A stretch of 64,000 nt of DNA from assembly GCF_020037475.1 (NCBI RefSeq), contig NZ_JAIQDB010000001.1:62001-126000 (forward strand), in the 5' to 3' direction. This document shows positions 41,765-51,128 of this stretch, in pieces. The stretch's first letter is position 1; each line of letters starts with the position of its first letter. The translations under genes and the position numbers were made by a program. This stretch comes from Sutcliffiella deserti. Lineage in GTDB: Bacteria > Bacillota > Bacilli > Bacillales > Bacillaceae_I. Under the pieces are notes generated by a model. That model had not been told where the DNA came from and did not search any database. It saw nothing but the letters and a program-made list of their open reading frames with translations.

Positions 41765-41999
41765 TAGTTGTTGATTGATTCAGTTGATGTCTTAAAGTGT
41801 CCTTTTTTATTTTTTGTTAAACTTGGTTATGTTATAGTAAGTAAGTACCTAAACCTTTATCCGTTAGTGTTGATAGTTTGTTGTCATACTCTTTTTCTTT
41901 GCTTTCATGAAAAGAGTCATGTAAAACTGTCATACAGCCGACATGTTAAATACGTGAAAAGTGCCTAAATGTATATCAAAGAAAAGAGAAGTGATCGAT

Positions 42000-43262
42000 T
42001 TGCCTGATTTTTTACAACTAGGAATACGAAAAGAAATCAACCACACGTTAAAATCCCTTGGTTTAGTAACTCCTACTCCAATTCAAGAAAAAACAATACC
42101 TTTCATATTAGAAGGAAAAGACATCATCGCACAAGCACAAACTGGAACCGGGAAGACTTTAGCGTTTGTATTACCAATTCTTGAGAAAATAAATATAAAC
42201 AATCCTGAGACTCAAGCCCTTATTTTAGCACCTACACGCGAACTTGCTCTTCAAATAACGAAAGAAATTAAAAGAGTGAAAGAAAATGTGGATGGGTTAA
42301 ATGTACTGGCTATATTTGGCGGCCAGGATGTGGAGCATCAATTAAAGAAATTAAGAGGCGCTCAACATATTATTGTTGCTACCCCTGGGCGATTATTAGA
42401 TCATGTCAGAAGAAGAACCATTGATCTTTCCACCATAAGTATGTTTGTATTGGATGAAGCTGACCAAATGCTTTTAATGGGATTTCTTCCTGATGTAGAC
42501 AATATAATCGGAGAAATGTTTAGCTCCCGTCAAACCATGCTATTTTCTGCTACCATACCAAAAGAAATTCATTCTCTTTCTAAAAAGTACATGAGAGAAC
42601 CAGAAAACATTGAAATAAAAGAAAAGCAAATTACTGTTAAGAAAATAAAGCAATTTGCAGTGGAAACGACAGACCGCCGGAAAGAAGGGACGCTGCTTCA
42701 TTTACTCAATGAACACCGTCCTTACTTAGCAATTATATTTTGTCGAACCAAAGCAAGAGTTCAAAAGCTGCAAGAAACTTTAAAGCAGAATGGATTTAAT
42801 TCTGATGAACTTCATGGAGATATTCCACAATCCAAGAGGCAAAGAGCAATGAGAAACTTTCGAGATGCTAAGCTGCAATTTTTAGTTGCTACAGATGTTG
42901 CAGCCAGAGGGCTTGATGTAGAAGGAATTACCCACATTTATAACTATGATGTTCCACAGGATGTAGAAACCTATATACATAGAATAGGAAGAACAGGACG
43001 AGCAAGTGGTGAGGGTGAGGCTTATACTTTATACGCACCTCGTGATGTCGACTTTTTACAAATGATTGAAAAGGGTATAAACCAATCATTAGAAAAAATA
43101 GTAATTAGAGGGGTCAGTATTCCAGATCGTGATGACTATGACAAGGAACGCACTGAAAATATAGCAAAAGCACGTAGAGCAGCAGCTAAACGAGATGCAG
43201 GAAAACCCGCTGGTGGGTCCAAAATTAGACACAAAAACGAAGAAAGAAAAAAATATCGATAG
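42000..43262 (+). CDS. DEAD-box RNA helicase
   Basis: The 420-residue protein contains all DEAD-box motifs: Q motif TPTPIQ, Walker A AQTGTGKT, PTRELA, TPGR, DEAD, SAT, IIFCRT, RGLDVEG and HRIGRTGRA. The C-terminus is a short basic tail (KARRAAAKRDAGKPAGGSKIRHKNEERKK). It probably remodels RNA in cold adaptation, ribosome assembly or RNA decay, similar to CshA-type proteins. TTG 42000 fits the extended ribosome-binding site AGAAGTGATC; a GTG at 41961 is less likely. The leader of about 230 bases may be regulated. Confidence 0.92.
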   Translation: MPDFLQLGIRKEINHTLKSLGLVTPTPIQEKTIPFILEGKDIIAQAQTGTGKTLAFVLPILEKININNPETQALILAPTRELALQITKEIKRVKENVDGLNVLAIFGGQDVEHQLKKLRGAQHIIVATPGRLLDHVRRRTIDLSTISMFVLDEADQMLLMGFLPDVDNIIGEMFSSRQTMLFSATIPKEIHSLSKKYMREPENIEIKEKQITVKKIKQFAVETTDRRKEGTLLHLLNEHRPYLAIIFCRTKARVQKLQETLKQNGFNSDELHGDIPQSKRQRAMRNFRDAKLQFLVATDVAARGLDVEGITHIYNYDVPQDVETYIHRIGRTGRASGEGEAYTLYAPRDVDFLQMIEKGINQSLEKIVIRGVSIPDRDDYDKERTENIAKARRAAAKRDAGKPAGGSKIRHKNEERKKYR

Positions 43263-43280
43263 AAAGAAGGAATATAATAG

Positions 43281-43568
43281 ATGAATATTACAAGACATGA
43301 AGTAGATAAGATAAATGATCCAACGGGAATTTTGGTAGGGGAGCGCTATGAGTTCATATTGGATATAGATTTGCCGGAAGACGATGAATTGTATAACGAG
43401 AACGGGGTATACTTGAAGGTAATTTTAGCCGTTGATGAGAATTCAGCCAGAATCGCACAATATTATCTATTTGAGGGAAATACAAATACTCCTATGGATT
43501 TCGAATTAGAGGATGAAGAAATTGCAGCAATAAAAGAGTATTGCACAAAGCAATTAGCTTCTTTATAA
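43281..43568 (+). CDS. Small conserved protein (DUF6509-like)
   Basis: This 95-residue acidic protein (VDKINDPTGILVGERYEFILDIDLPEDDELYNENGVYLKVI) matches, from memory, a family of short Bacillus proteins of unknown function. It follows the helicase gene by 18 bp with GAAGGA upstream and may share its transcript. No catalytic motif or membrane segment is seen. Confidence 0.7.
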   Translation: MNITRHEVDKINDPTGILVGERYEFILDIDLPEDDELYNENGVYLKVILAVDENSARIAQYYLFEGNTNTPMDFELEDEEIAAIKEYCTKQLASL

Positions 43569-43575
43569 TTTTTTG

Positions 43576-43617
43576 AAAAAAGCCAACAAAGATAATCATC
43601 TTTTGTTGGCTTTTTTA
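43576..43617 (+). terminator. Rho-independent terminator
   Basis: AAAAAAGCCAACAAA pairs with TTTGTTGGCTTTTTT, with a one-base bulge near the loop, giving a strong T-run. Confidence 0.88.
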
Positions 43618-43669
43618 ATTTCTTCCCTTTTATAAATTTTATGATAAAATTGGTAGTAGATATCAGATA

Positions 43670-43686
43670 TTAATACTAGGTCATAA
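43670..43686. promoter_or_regulatory. Possible FapR operator upstream of fabF
   Basis: TTAATACTAGGTCATAA resembles the FapR box of fatty acid genes (of the form TTAGTACnAGnnnTTAA) and lies 23 bp before fabF. The consensus is from memory, so this is a weak call. Confidence 0.35.
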
Positions 43687-43709
43687 AATTATTGAAGGGG
43701 AGAAATTAT

Positions 43710-44948
43710 ATGAAAAAAAGAGTGGTGATTACTGGTATAGGGGCAGTAACTCCTTTAGGAAACACTATGGAAACAACGTGGAATAATGTAGTGAAAGGAA
43801 ATTCAGGAATAGCTCCTCTTACTAGAATTGATAGTGAAAACTTTCAGGTAAAGGTTGCAGGCGAGGTGAAAAATTTTAATCCTGCCGATTACATAGATAG
43901 CAAGGAAGCAAGGAGAATGGCACGCTTTACCCATTTTGCAATCGCTGCAAGTAAAATGGCAATGAACGATGCTGGTTTAAAAGTGGGTGATAATCTAGAT
44001 GGCGAACGTACAGGAGTTTGGATCGGTTCAGGTATTGGAGGACTGGATGAATTTGAAGAACAGCATAAACGTTTCCTAGCAAAAGGCCCAAAACGAGTTA
44101 GCCCGTTCACCATTCCAATGTTTATACCAGACATGGCATCTGGAAGAGTATCCATTGAGCTTGGTGCCAAGGGGATGAATAACTGCTCCGTTACGGCTTG
44201 TGCGTCTGGAGCAAATTCAATTGGTGACGCGTTTCGGGTAGTCCAAAATGGAATTACAGATGTCATGATAGCAGGGGGAACAGAAGCATCCATAACAGAA
44301 ATGACCATTGCTGGTTTTACTAATATGACTGCGCTTTCCACTAATCCAGATCCTACTAAAGCAAGTCGACCTTTTGATAAAAATAGAGATGGATTCGTTA
44401 TAGCTGAAGGTGCAGGAATTATGATTTTAGAGGAACTAGAGCATGCCAGAAGCCGTGGAGCCCGAATTTATGGCGAGATAGTGGGATATGGTGCAACAGG
44501 AGATGCATACCATATAACAACACCTGCACCTAATGGGGAAGGTGGCCAACGTGCAATGAAACTGGCTCTACAGGATGCAAACATCACAACACAGCAAGTG
44601 GACTATATTAATGCCCATGGAACTTCTACGTATTACAATGATTTATATGAAACACAAGCAATTAAAAAAGTGTTCGGAGACCACGCCTATAGACTCGCAG
44701 TTAGTTCAACAAAATCGATGACTGGTCATATGCTAGGTGCTGCAGGAGCAGTTGAAGCAATTTTTGCTATACTGGCTATTAAAGAAGGTATGATTCCTCC
44801 AACCATTAATTACTCAACAGCTGATGAAGAGCTGGATTTAAATTACATTCCAAACAGCTGTAAAGAAACTTCTGTTGAAGTGGCAATGTCTAACTCTCTC
44901 GGCTTTGGCGGTCATAATGCTACATTGGTTTTCAGGAAATTCAATTAG
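43710..44948 (+). CDS. fabF: Beta-ketoacyl-ACP synthase II
   Basis: The 412-residue protein is a complete KAS II with the catalytic triad: C164 in VTACASGAN, His in [11 protein letters not shown] and His in [14 protein letters not shown]. It extends fatty acid chains by condensing malonyl-ACP. ATG 43710 is preceded by AAGGGGAGA; an in-frame TTG at 43692 is less likely. In many bacilli fabF follows fabH, but here it stands alone behind a possible FapR site. Confidence 0.95.
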   Translation: MKKRVVITGIGAVTPLGNTMETTWNNVVKGNSGIAPLTRIDSENFQVKVAGEVKNFNPADYIDSKEARRMARFTHFAIAASKMAMNDAGLKVGDNLDGERTGVWIGSGIGGLDEFEEQHKRFLAKGPKRVSPFTIPMFIPDMASGRVSIELGAKGMNNCSVTACASGANSIGDAFRVVQNGITDVMIAGGTEASITEMTIAGFTNMTALSTNPDPTKASRPFDKNRDGFVIAEGAGIMILEELEHARSRGARIYGEIVGYGATGDAYHITTPAPNGEGGQRAMKLALQDANITTQQVDYINAHGTSTYYNDLYETQAIKKVFGDHAYRLAVSSTKSMTGHMLGAAGAVEAIFAILAIKEGMIPPTINYSTADEELDLNYIPNSCKETSVEVAMSNSLGFGGHNATLVFRKFN

Positions 44949-44988
44949 GCTCTTTTCGAATAATTCGAATGACAAAACACATTTTCTT

Positions 44989-45030
44989 ACTGCCATTATG
45001 TGAAGTATTAGATTTGGCAGTTGCTTTTTT
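44989..45030 (+). terminator. Candidate terminator of fabF
   Basis: ACTGCCA pairs with TGGCAGT around a long loop and is followed three bases later by six T. Confidence 0.45.
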
Positions 45031-45137
45031 CCTCGTTCTCTTGTATTATAAGAAAACAAGCTACGATGTGCGTAACCATAACAAAGTTTTAACCTTTAAG
45101 CTGTAATAGGGAGTTTTATATAGAAACAGGAATGTCA

Positions 45138-45205
45138 AGCCTCCGCGATAGAGGACGACAGGATGGTTTTTGCGAACACCCACTTTAAGGAGTGGTGGTT
45201 TAAAA
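45138..45205. other. Structured intergenic segment, possibly an IS200/IS605 right-end remnant
   Basis: CCTC...GAGG and CCACT TTAAGG AGTGG stems occur in a short G+C-rich patch ending GGTTTAAAAC. The layout is reminiscent of the structured right ends of IS200/IS605-type elements, but no transposase or TnpB gene is present. This identity is only a guess. Confidence 0.2.
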
Positions 45206-45258
45206 CTTTCTTATATTAAGTTACGGCAACTGTGGCTTGCTACATAACCTATTATTTT

Positions 45259-45292
45259 AAAAACGGCACCCTTAATGGGATGCCGTTTTTTG
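45259..45292. terminator. Hairpin terminator, convergent genes
   Basis: AAAAACGGCA-CCC pairs with GGG-A-TGCCGTTTTT around a TTAAT loop. It could end transcription from either side. Confidence 0.75.
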
Positions 45293-45417
45293 CATTTGGA
45301 ATGGTCTAGTATATTATTTGTTCAAAGTATAAGTCTGGTGATTATGCTAAAATGGATTACCTAAGTCAGCCTATGAAATATCACAAGGGCAGTCCCTTAA
45401 AAGGAACCGCGCTTCTA

Positions 45418-46716
45418 TTAAGCTTTTGCTACGCTAACATTTTCTTCTTCAACCACTTCAGCCGTCACAATTTCATCATCAACCTTTGAAGGTCGTAATC
45501 CAATAATTGTCACCATGATCAGAAGCCCTGCTGAAATCAGGATTATGACTGAAGGGGAAACGAAATCATAGAGAAACCCGAATAATACAAGACCAATCGG
45601 AGAAATACCTGAGGCTACCATTTCAAGTAACCCAAACACTCTTCCCCGAAAATGTTCGGGAGTTGTTTTCTGCATAAGAACCATGATAGGTGTATTGATA
45701 ATAATCATGGAAGCGCCGAATAAAAAGTTAAGCGCCATATAATAGAAAACAAAGCCTGGTGAGCCCATTGGAATGAGAAGTGGCAGCGCCAAGAATGCAA
45801 AAAGCAATCCGATGCTAATCATGCCATAACGCATCATGCGAATCGGTTTCTGAAATTCTTTTCGAGTCGAAATATAAACAGACAGTACGAGTGTACCTAA
45901 TCCGATCATCGCTTCAATTAAACCAAGCTGTTTCGAGGTGCCCTCAAGAAGCTCGATGATTATATAAGGCAGGCCAACAATTGCAGCCATGAAAAAGAAG
46001 TTAATCCAAAGGGCAACAAGCATGATAGGGAGCAGCACACGATGACCTTTAACATAAGAAGCACCTGCTTTTAGACTGTCGATAAGCGGCTCGTCTTTAT
46101 GATTTTCCGTGGCAGGTTCCTCTTTTTTATATAGCGTAAAATCAATATTAATTTCACATAGTAATGCTGTCGCGTATGCGATGGCATGAATAAGAAGGAA
46201 AGCCTCAATCGAGAAAAAACCGTACATAACACCACCAAGTACAGGACCTAAAATGCCTGCAAGAGAAGTGGAGGACTGAGTAAGTGAAACTGCGCGTTGA
46301 ATACGTGCATCATCGACAAAGTTAGGTATCGCAGCCGTTAACCCTATGCCTGCAAAGGTAGAAAAGATTGCTAAGATGACAGCCGTTATATAAATAACCG
46401 GCAAATTTAATCCAAAAGATAGCGTATAGAGAAAGACGAGCAACATGGTTACTGTCATCATGGCATGGGAAACAATGACCACATGTTTCCTTGGCAGTCG
46501 ATCAACAACATGACCGGCAATAGGTGAAAGAATAATTCTTGGAACCATTGAGCACAGTATTGTCAGTGCAAAACTTGAAGCAGATCCTGTTAATGTCAGG
46601 ACAAAAAAACTAATACCAAACATATAAATGTGAGCGCCGATTGTACCAATAAACTCGCCACCCGTGAAAAAGAACATATTGCGGGTGGCTTTTAGTAAAC
46701 GCTGCTGATCATTCAT
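45418..46716 (-). CDS. MFS transporter (drug/macrolide efflux type)
   Basis: The 432-residue protein has 12 predicted membrane helices and the MFS loop 2-3 motif GHVVDRLPRKHVV, as in TetV/MefA-like efflux pumps. A central cytoplasmic loop (LYKKEEPATENHKDEPLIDSLKAG) separates the two halves. It probably exports a toxic compound, substrate unknown. GAGGGG precedes the ATG. It is divergent from an XRE-TPR regulator, with one operator just upstream of the start. Confidence 0.88.
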   Translation of the reverse strand: MNDQQRLLKATRNMFFFTGGEFIGTIGAHIYMFGISFFVLTLTGSASSFALTILCSMVPRIILSPIAGHVVDRLPRKHVVIVSHAMMTVTMLLVFLYTLSFGLNLPVIYITAVILAIFSTFAGIGLTAAIPNFVDDARIQRAVSLTQSSTSLAGILGPVLGGVMYGFFSIEAFLLIHAIAYATALLCEINIDFTLYKKEEPATENHKDEPLIDSLKAGASYVKGHRVLLPIMLVALWINFFFMAAIVGLPYIIIELLEGTSKQLGLIEAMIGLGTLVLSVYISTRKEFQKPIRMMRYGMISIGLLFAFLALPLLIPMGSPGFVFYYMALNFLFGASMIIINTPIMVLMQKTTPEHFRGRVFGLLEMVASGISPIGLVLFGFLYDFVSPSVIILISAGLLIMVTIIGLRPSKVDDEIVTAEVVEEENVSVAKA

Positions 46717-46738
46717 AAATACCCCTCACTTCATAAAA

Positions 46739-46755
46739 GTTTAATTTAATTAAAC
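46739..46755. promoter_or_regulatory. Operator 1 of the MFS / XRE-TPR pair
   Basis: GTTTAATTTAATTAAAC is a 17-bp palindrome with a single central base. It lies 22 bp upstream of the MFS start codon, suited to control MFS transcription. Confidence 0.7.
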
Positions 46756-46776
46756 TAATCATAACATGCTTTTTGT

Positions 46777-46804
46777 TTGCAATCTATAAAAAGTTTAATA
46801 TAAT
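46777..46804 (+). promoter_or_regulatory. Candidate promoter of the XRE-TPR regulator gene
   Basis: TTGCAA (46777-46782) and TATAAT (46799-46804) are 16 bases apart. The -10 box lies inside operator 2, implying autoregulation. Confidence 0.6.
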
Positions 46805-46809
46805 TAAAC
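46793..46809. promoter_or_regulatory. Operator 2 of the MFS / XRE-TPR pair
   Basis: GTTTAATATAATTAAAC differs from operator 1 at one position and is offset from it by 54 bp. It overlaps the -10 box of the regulator gene. Confidence 0.7.
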
Positions 46810-46835
46810 AAAATAGGCGATAAAGGATGAAGAAG

Positions 46836-48101
46836 ATGAGTAAATTGGGAGAACGGGTTCGTAAATTACGAAAAGAAAAGAAAATGACCCTAGTTGATGT
46901 TGCAGGGAATGAAATGTCTAAAGGGATGTTGAGCCTGATTGAAAACGGCAGGTCCAATCCCTCCATGGAAAGTCTTCAACATATTGCAAAGCAGCTAGGT
47001 GTAAATGTTCAAGTGCTTCTCGCTGAAGAATCTAGTGAAGCGATGAAAAGAAGCCTCATTGAGCTAGAAGATGATTTGCAAAAGCTGCACAATTCCAGTT
47101 CAATGAAGGAATATAAGAGAATCTCTTCGCTGATCAAGGAAAAACTAATCACCGTATTCAATGAAGATCTACCAAAAACATATGAAACCGGCCGCTTTTA
47201 TGAAATTGCCGGAAGAATACATTATGGTGATAAAGAATATGAAATAGGAAGCACTTATTTAGAAAAGGCGATTGCTTACTATGAGTCGCTTTCACTATTT
47301 CATAGTGTGTACAAAGCGCAGCTTCGAACTGTATTGAACACATTTGTTACGCACAACTATCAAATGGCGTTAGAAGAACTTTTAAGTTTTAAACAGGAAT
47401 ACAAATCACGCGAGCTGCTGAGTGATCCACTCGTGCAAATCGAGTCTGATTATTTAGAGGCCTTGTTGCTCTTTTCAGTTGGAAGATATGAGGAAGGATC
47501 AAGTATGCTTGAGCAAGTGATAGCATTTTCAAAGAGAAATAATATTTATTATCTGATGGATGATATTTACCGAATCGCTTCTTTTAGTGCTTTATTGAAT
47601 GGTGATGATGAGAAAAGGCGCTATACATTAATGAAATCACGTCAGTTTGCCGAGTTTACTGAACGTGCAGATGGGCTAGAGAGCTGTATGTATCTAGAAG
47701 TTCATTATGAGAATGTATACTTAAACAATCACGATAAAGCACTGGAAATGATTGAAAGCATAAGATGTGATAAAAATTTCGGAGCAATAGAAGAAAATGG
47801 ACACTGGAACTTAGAGTTGGCAAGAGCATATTATGGGCTTGGAAAGATTGATCTCGCGTATGAGGAATTAGAGAGATTTGTCTTTCCCGAATATGCCCAT
47901 CACCCCTTTGACCGCGCCATGCTTTCAACAGCAGATGCATACATGGCGCTCTGCCTTATCAAAAGGGAAGATATTAAAACCGCTTTGGTTCATGCAGAAA
48001 AAGCAAAGCTCGCTGTAGCAGATTTACCACATACACCATACCATCAATTTATTCGCGAAACATGGGAAAAGACTTTTAACTTAGCGAGGGAACAATCTTA
48101 A
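46836..48101 (+). CDS. XRE-TPR transcriptional regulator
   Basis: The 421-residue protein has an N-terminal XRE helix-turn-helix (LGERVRKLRKEKKMTLVDVAGNEMSKGMLSLIENGRSNPSMESLQHIAKQLGV) followed by a long helical TPR-type domain (for example SDPLVQIESDYLEALLLFSVGRYEEGSSMLEQ and LELARAYYGLGKIDLAYEELERF). It probably represses itself and the divergent MFS gene through the twin operators. ATG 46836 has AAAGG nine bases upstream; ATG 46827 overlaps that site. The effector, possibly the exported compound or a peptide, is unknown. Confidence 0.85.
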   Translation: MSKLGERVRKLRKEKKMTLVDVAGNEMSKGMLSLIENGRSNPSMESLQHIAKQLGVNVQVLLAEESSEAMKRSLIELEDDLQKLHNSSSMKEYKRISSLIKEKLITVFNEDLPKTYETGRFYEIAGRIHYGDKEYEIGSTYLEKAIAYYESLSLFHSVYKAQLRTVLNTFVTHNYQMALEELLSFKQEYKSRELLSDPLVQIESDYLEALLLFSVGRYEEGSSMLEQVIAFSKRNNIYYLMDDIYRIASFSALLNGDDEKRRYTLMKSRQFAEFTERADGLESCMYLEVHYENVYLNNHDKALEMIESIRCDKNFGAIEENGHWNLELARAYYGLGKIDLAYEELERFVFPEYAHHPFDRAMLSTADAYMALCLIKREDIKTALVHAEKAKLAVADLPHTPYHQFIRETWEKTFNLAREQS

Positions 48102-48188
48102 GTTTTATAAACAACGGTTGTCAAATTTACATTAAAAGTTTTGGTACAAACCATTACATTCGTTGAAGTCGCAGAAACAATATGACCT

Positions 48189-49595
48189 CTATAGAGCCAT
48201 TTCCGGTCTTTTAGCTGACCATGGCCTTGCCTGCTCAAGCTGACCTGCTAGCCGAAACAGAGTCGCTTCGTCACCATAAGGAGCAAAAAACTGTACACCT
48301 ATAGGTAGGTTCTCTTTATTCCAATAAAGTGGAACAGACATGGCTGGAACACCAGTTGCATTGGCTACAGGTGTAAATGGTACCCAGCCATTTGCGAGTT
48401 TAGAATATTCTTCAAGATCACTCTGATAGACAAGCTCTCCAACTTTTACTGGCGGCTTAGAAAGGGTCGGTGTAAGTAATATATCGTAGTCTTGAAAAAA
48501 CACTGCTAACGTTTGTGCTACGTGTTGCATATACGATATTGCAGAAAGGGTTTCTATTCCTGTATAACTTGCTCCGACTTGTCCAATTTCCCATGTGAGT
48601 CTTTCAAAGTCTTCCTGGTTAGCTTTTCGTCCAACAAGATTAGGAAGTGAAGTGATACCTTGAGAGACCATTTGATACCATAGTACCGTAAAAGCTTCTG
48701 TGAAGCGCTGAACATCAATTTTTGGTGTTGCTTCTTCCACATGGTGACCAAGGGTTTCACAGAGTGTAGCTGCATCAAGAACAGCGTCTTGACAATCCGG
48801 ATGAATCGGCTTCCCGTCGAACGTTGAAGATAAAAAAGCAATTCGTAATTTCCCAGGATTAGTTGTAACTTCGCTTAGAAAAGAACGAGCGGGAACAGGA
48901 GCAATGTAAGGGTCTCCCAAACCTTTGCCATGGGTAGCGTCTAGTAGTGCAGCACTATCTCTTACACTCCGTGAAACACAATGACTTACTCCTAGACCTA
49001 ATGTATCAGGATTACGAGGATTTCTTCCCCTGCTAATTTTCATTCCAAAAATACCACAACAAGATGCTGGAATCCGTATAGAACCTCCTCCATCTGAAGC
49101 ATGCGCCATTGGGACAAAACCTGAGGCAACCGCAGCAGCAGAACCTCCACTAGACCCGCCAGCTGTATAAGCGGTATTCCAAGGGTTTCGTGTAGGGCCA
49201 AAGAGTTCCGGCTCCGTTATTGGTTGGATCCCCAATTCACAGGTGTTCGTTTTTCCAATCGTTATCAACCCTGCCTTACGAATACGGGAGGATAATACAG
49301 AATCGGTTGGACAAATAAATTCTTTTAGAAATTTGGAACCTGCTGTGTAAGGTGCCTCAGCGAAAGACTCCAAATCTTTCATTAAAAATGGCACTCCTGC
49401 GAAAGGACCAGTAATATCCCCGGAAGTTGCTATTGTTCTAGCTTCTTCAAACATCTCAGTAATCACCGCGTTGATAGTAGGATTCATTTCTTTAATTGTT
49501 GAGATGGCAGTGTCAACAAGCTCAAGTGGCGTAACTTCTTTATTTTTCACCAATTCTGCCAGACCAACTGCATCATAATCACGTATGTCCTGCAT
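48189..49595 (-). CDS. Amidase-signature family hydrolase (NylA-like)
   Basis: The 468-residue protein carries the Ser-cisSer-Lys triad: Lys in [21 protein letters not shown], and the nucleophile in [29 protein letters not shown] is typical of amidases such as 6-aminohexanoate-cyclic-dimer hydrolase. It likely hydrolyses a small amide; substrate unknown. GatA partners are absent, so it is not the glutamyl-tRNA amidotransferase. It converges on the XRE-TPR gene. Confidence 0.9.
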   Translation of the reverse strand: MQDIRDYDAVGLAELVKNKEVTPLELVDTAISTIKEMNPTINAVITEMFEEARTIATSGDITGPFAGVPFLMKDLESFAEAPYTAGSKFLKEFICPTDSVLSSRIRKAGLITIGKTNTCELGIQPITEPELFGPTRNPWNTAYTAGGSSGGSAAAVASGFVPMAHASDGGGSIRIPASCCGIFGMKISRGRNPRNPDTLGLGVSHCVSRSVRDSAALLDATHGKGLGDPYIAPVPARSFLSEVTTNPGKLRIAFLSSTFDGKPIHPDCQDAVLDAATLCETLGHHVEEATPKIDVQRFTEAFTVLWYQMVSQGITSLPNLVGRKANQEDFERLTWEIGQVGASYTGIETLSAISYMQHVAQTLAVFFQDYDILLTPTLSKPPVKVGELVYQSDLEEYSKLANGWVPFTPVANATGVPAMSVPLYWNKENLPIGVQFFAPYGDEATLFRLAGQLEQARPWSAKRPEMAL

Positions 49596-49764
49596 ATTTT
49601 ATAACCCCCAATGGTATTTTGAAGATTTTTCAAGGTTCTCTTAATAAGATTAGCACATTATGGTAAGATAGACAGGGCTATTTTTCTTTTAAAAAAGGAA
49701 TATAAATTATTCTCAACGGGAAGATAGGATAGTAACTATAATGAAATCGAAAGGAGATTTACAT

Positions 49765-50037
49765 ATGGAACATTTCGAAGTAGGATCAGTATTTTACGTT
49801 CAGGATGAAAATGATCAAGAACAAGAACTAGAAGTCCTTGGGACAATGGAAGTAGAGGGTTCGAGCTATATTGCTGTAGGGTTTGTAGAGGAAATTGAAA
49901 AGCAGGAAGAAACAGGGGACATCGATATTTTCTTCTTAAAGGTGGAGGAAGATGGCGGGCTCTTAGAAATTGAGTCTGATGAAGAGTTCGAAAAGGTTTC
50001 ATCTGCTTTTGGAGAACTTGAAGAAAATCAAGAATAA
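49765..50037 (+). CDS. DUF1292-family protein
   Basis: The 90-residue acidic protein (FEVGSVFYVQDENDQEQELEVLGTMEVEGSSYIAVGFVEE) matches DUF1292 (YrzB-like), small Firmicutes proteins of unknown function. ATG 49765 has AAAGGAG seven bases upstream; ATG 49741 precedes that site and is unlikely. A terminator follows at once. Confidence 0.85.
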   Translation: MEHFEVGSVFYVQDENDQEQELEVLGTMEVEGSSYIAVGFVEEIEKQEETGDIDIFFLKVEEDGGLLEIESDEEFEKVSSAFGELEENQE

Positions 50038-50053
50038 TTCTTTTTTATTAAGA

Positions 50054-50091
50054 TACGGTAATTCCTTAAATGGGATTGCTGTATTTTTTTT
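50054..50091 (+). terminator. Terminator after the DUF1292 gene
   Basis: A 13-bp stem with three G-U pairs (50054-50065 region with 50072-50083) is followed by eight T. Confidence 0.75.
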
Positions 50092-50228
50092 GTGGTAAAC
50101 CAGGAAATTATAAAAACTTCCCGTTGGTGATAACTTAATTAAAAATAAGCAACGTATAGCTGCAGGTGGTAAAGACTATCAAACTTTCCTCGCTTCTGGC
50201 TAGTTCTTCAATTGTAAAGCAGGCTTCG

Positions 50229-50945
50229 TATACGTCCTTGTTTTGGAGCTGAAGCGAACAAAGTACATGAAAAGCAAGGTTAACGGAGAATGATGTACCT
50301 TCAGGAGCGAACAAAGTACATGAAAAGCAAGGTTAACGAAGAATGATGTACCTTCAGGAGCGAATAAAGTACATGAAAAGCATGGTTAACGGAGAATGAT
50401 GTACCTTCAGCAGCGAACAAAGTACATGAAAAGCAATTTAAACAGAGAATGATGTACATTCAAGAGCGAACAAAGTACAGGAAAAGCAATATTAACAGAG
50501 AATGATGGACCTTCAGGAGCGAATAAAGTACATGAATAGCAAGGTTAACGGAGAATGATGTACCTTCTGGAGCGAACAAAGTAAATGAAAAGCAAGGTTA
50601 ACGAAGAATGATGTACCTTCAGGAGCGAACAAAGTACATGAAAAGCAATTTTAACAGAGAATGATGTACATTCAAGAGCGAACAAAGTACATGAAAAGCA
50701 ATATTAACAGAGAATGATGTACATTCACGAGTGAACAAAGTACATGAAAAGCAATATTTACAGAGAATGATGTACATTCACGAGCGAACAAAGTACATGA
50801 AAAGCAAGGTTGAGGGAGAATGATATACCTTCAAGATCGAACAAAGTACACGAAAAGCAAGGTTAACGAAGTATAATGTACTAACAGTAGCATAGCAGGT
50901 ACACGAAGTTCGAGATAGATGAAGAATGATGTATCGGAACTAAAT
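50229..50945. repeat. 53-bp tandem repeat array 2 (about 13 units)
   Basis: Unit starts fall at 50290, 50343, 50396, 50449, 50502, 50555, 50608, 50661, 50714, 50767, 50820, 50873 and 50926, exactly 53 bp apart. A decayed partial unit (50240-50289) precedes them and the last two units are degenerate. The core is ATGATGTACCTTCAGGAGCG then AACAAAGTACATGAAAAGCA, followed by a more variable 13-base tail. ATGTAC and GTACAT occupy the same unit positions (4-9 and 27-32) as in array 1. Tail types repeat in blocks: units 3-4 and 7-8 carry TTTAACAGAGA/ATATTAACAGAGA tails, suggesting multi-unit duplication. There is no reading frame that spans units. No gene lies in the flanks. Confidence 0.92.
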
Positions 50946-51128
50946 CCTAACACACTCTTAAGCTGAACAAAGGGAGTACAAACAGCAGTAGTTGAAGAGA
51001 AAGACAAGACAATAGCGATAAGCCCCAGCAATAAAATAAAGAAATTAGAATGTTCATGGTTCCTTTCCATAAGATGTAGAGAAGAGGAAACTCTTCTTAA
51101 AATTCTTGGTACAAGGAGGAGTGTCTGC

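Larger units (their letters stand above)
44949..45417. other. Long intergenic region between fabF and the MFS gene
   Basis: No gene is seen. It contains two terminator-like hairpins (44989-45030 and 45259-45292), the start-like sequence GGCTCTTTTCG at 44948-44958 that recalls the MITE-like repeat arm, and a compact structured segment at 45138-45205 described separately. Confidence 0.5.

Noticed and set aside
41768-41968. 66-codon frame between desR and the DEAD-box gene
   Set aside because: The start lacks a ribosome-binding site and the sequence looks like AT-rich leader DNA.
43889-44341. Minus-strand 150-codon frame inside fabF
   Set aside because: It is antisense to a well-conserved gene, with no ribosome-binding site or recognisable domain.
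50229-50945. CRISPR array
   Set aside because: The conserved part is about 40 bp, the variable part only 13-15 bp and not unique, and there are no cas genes.
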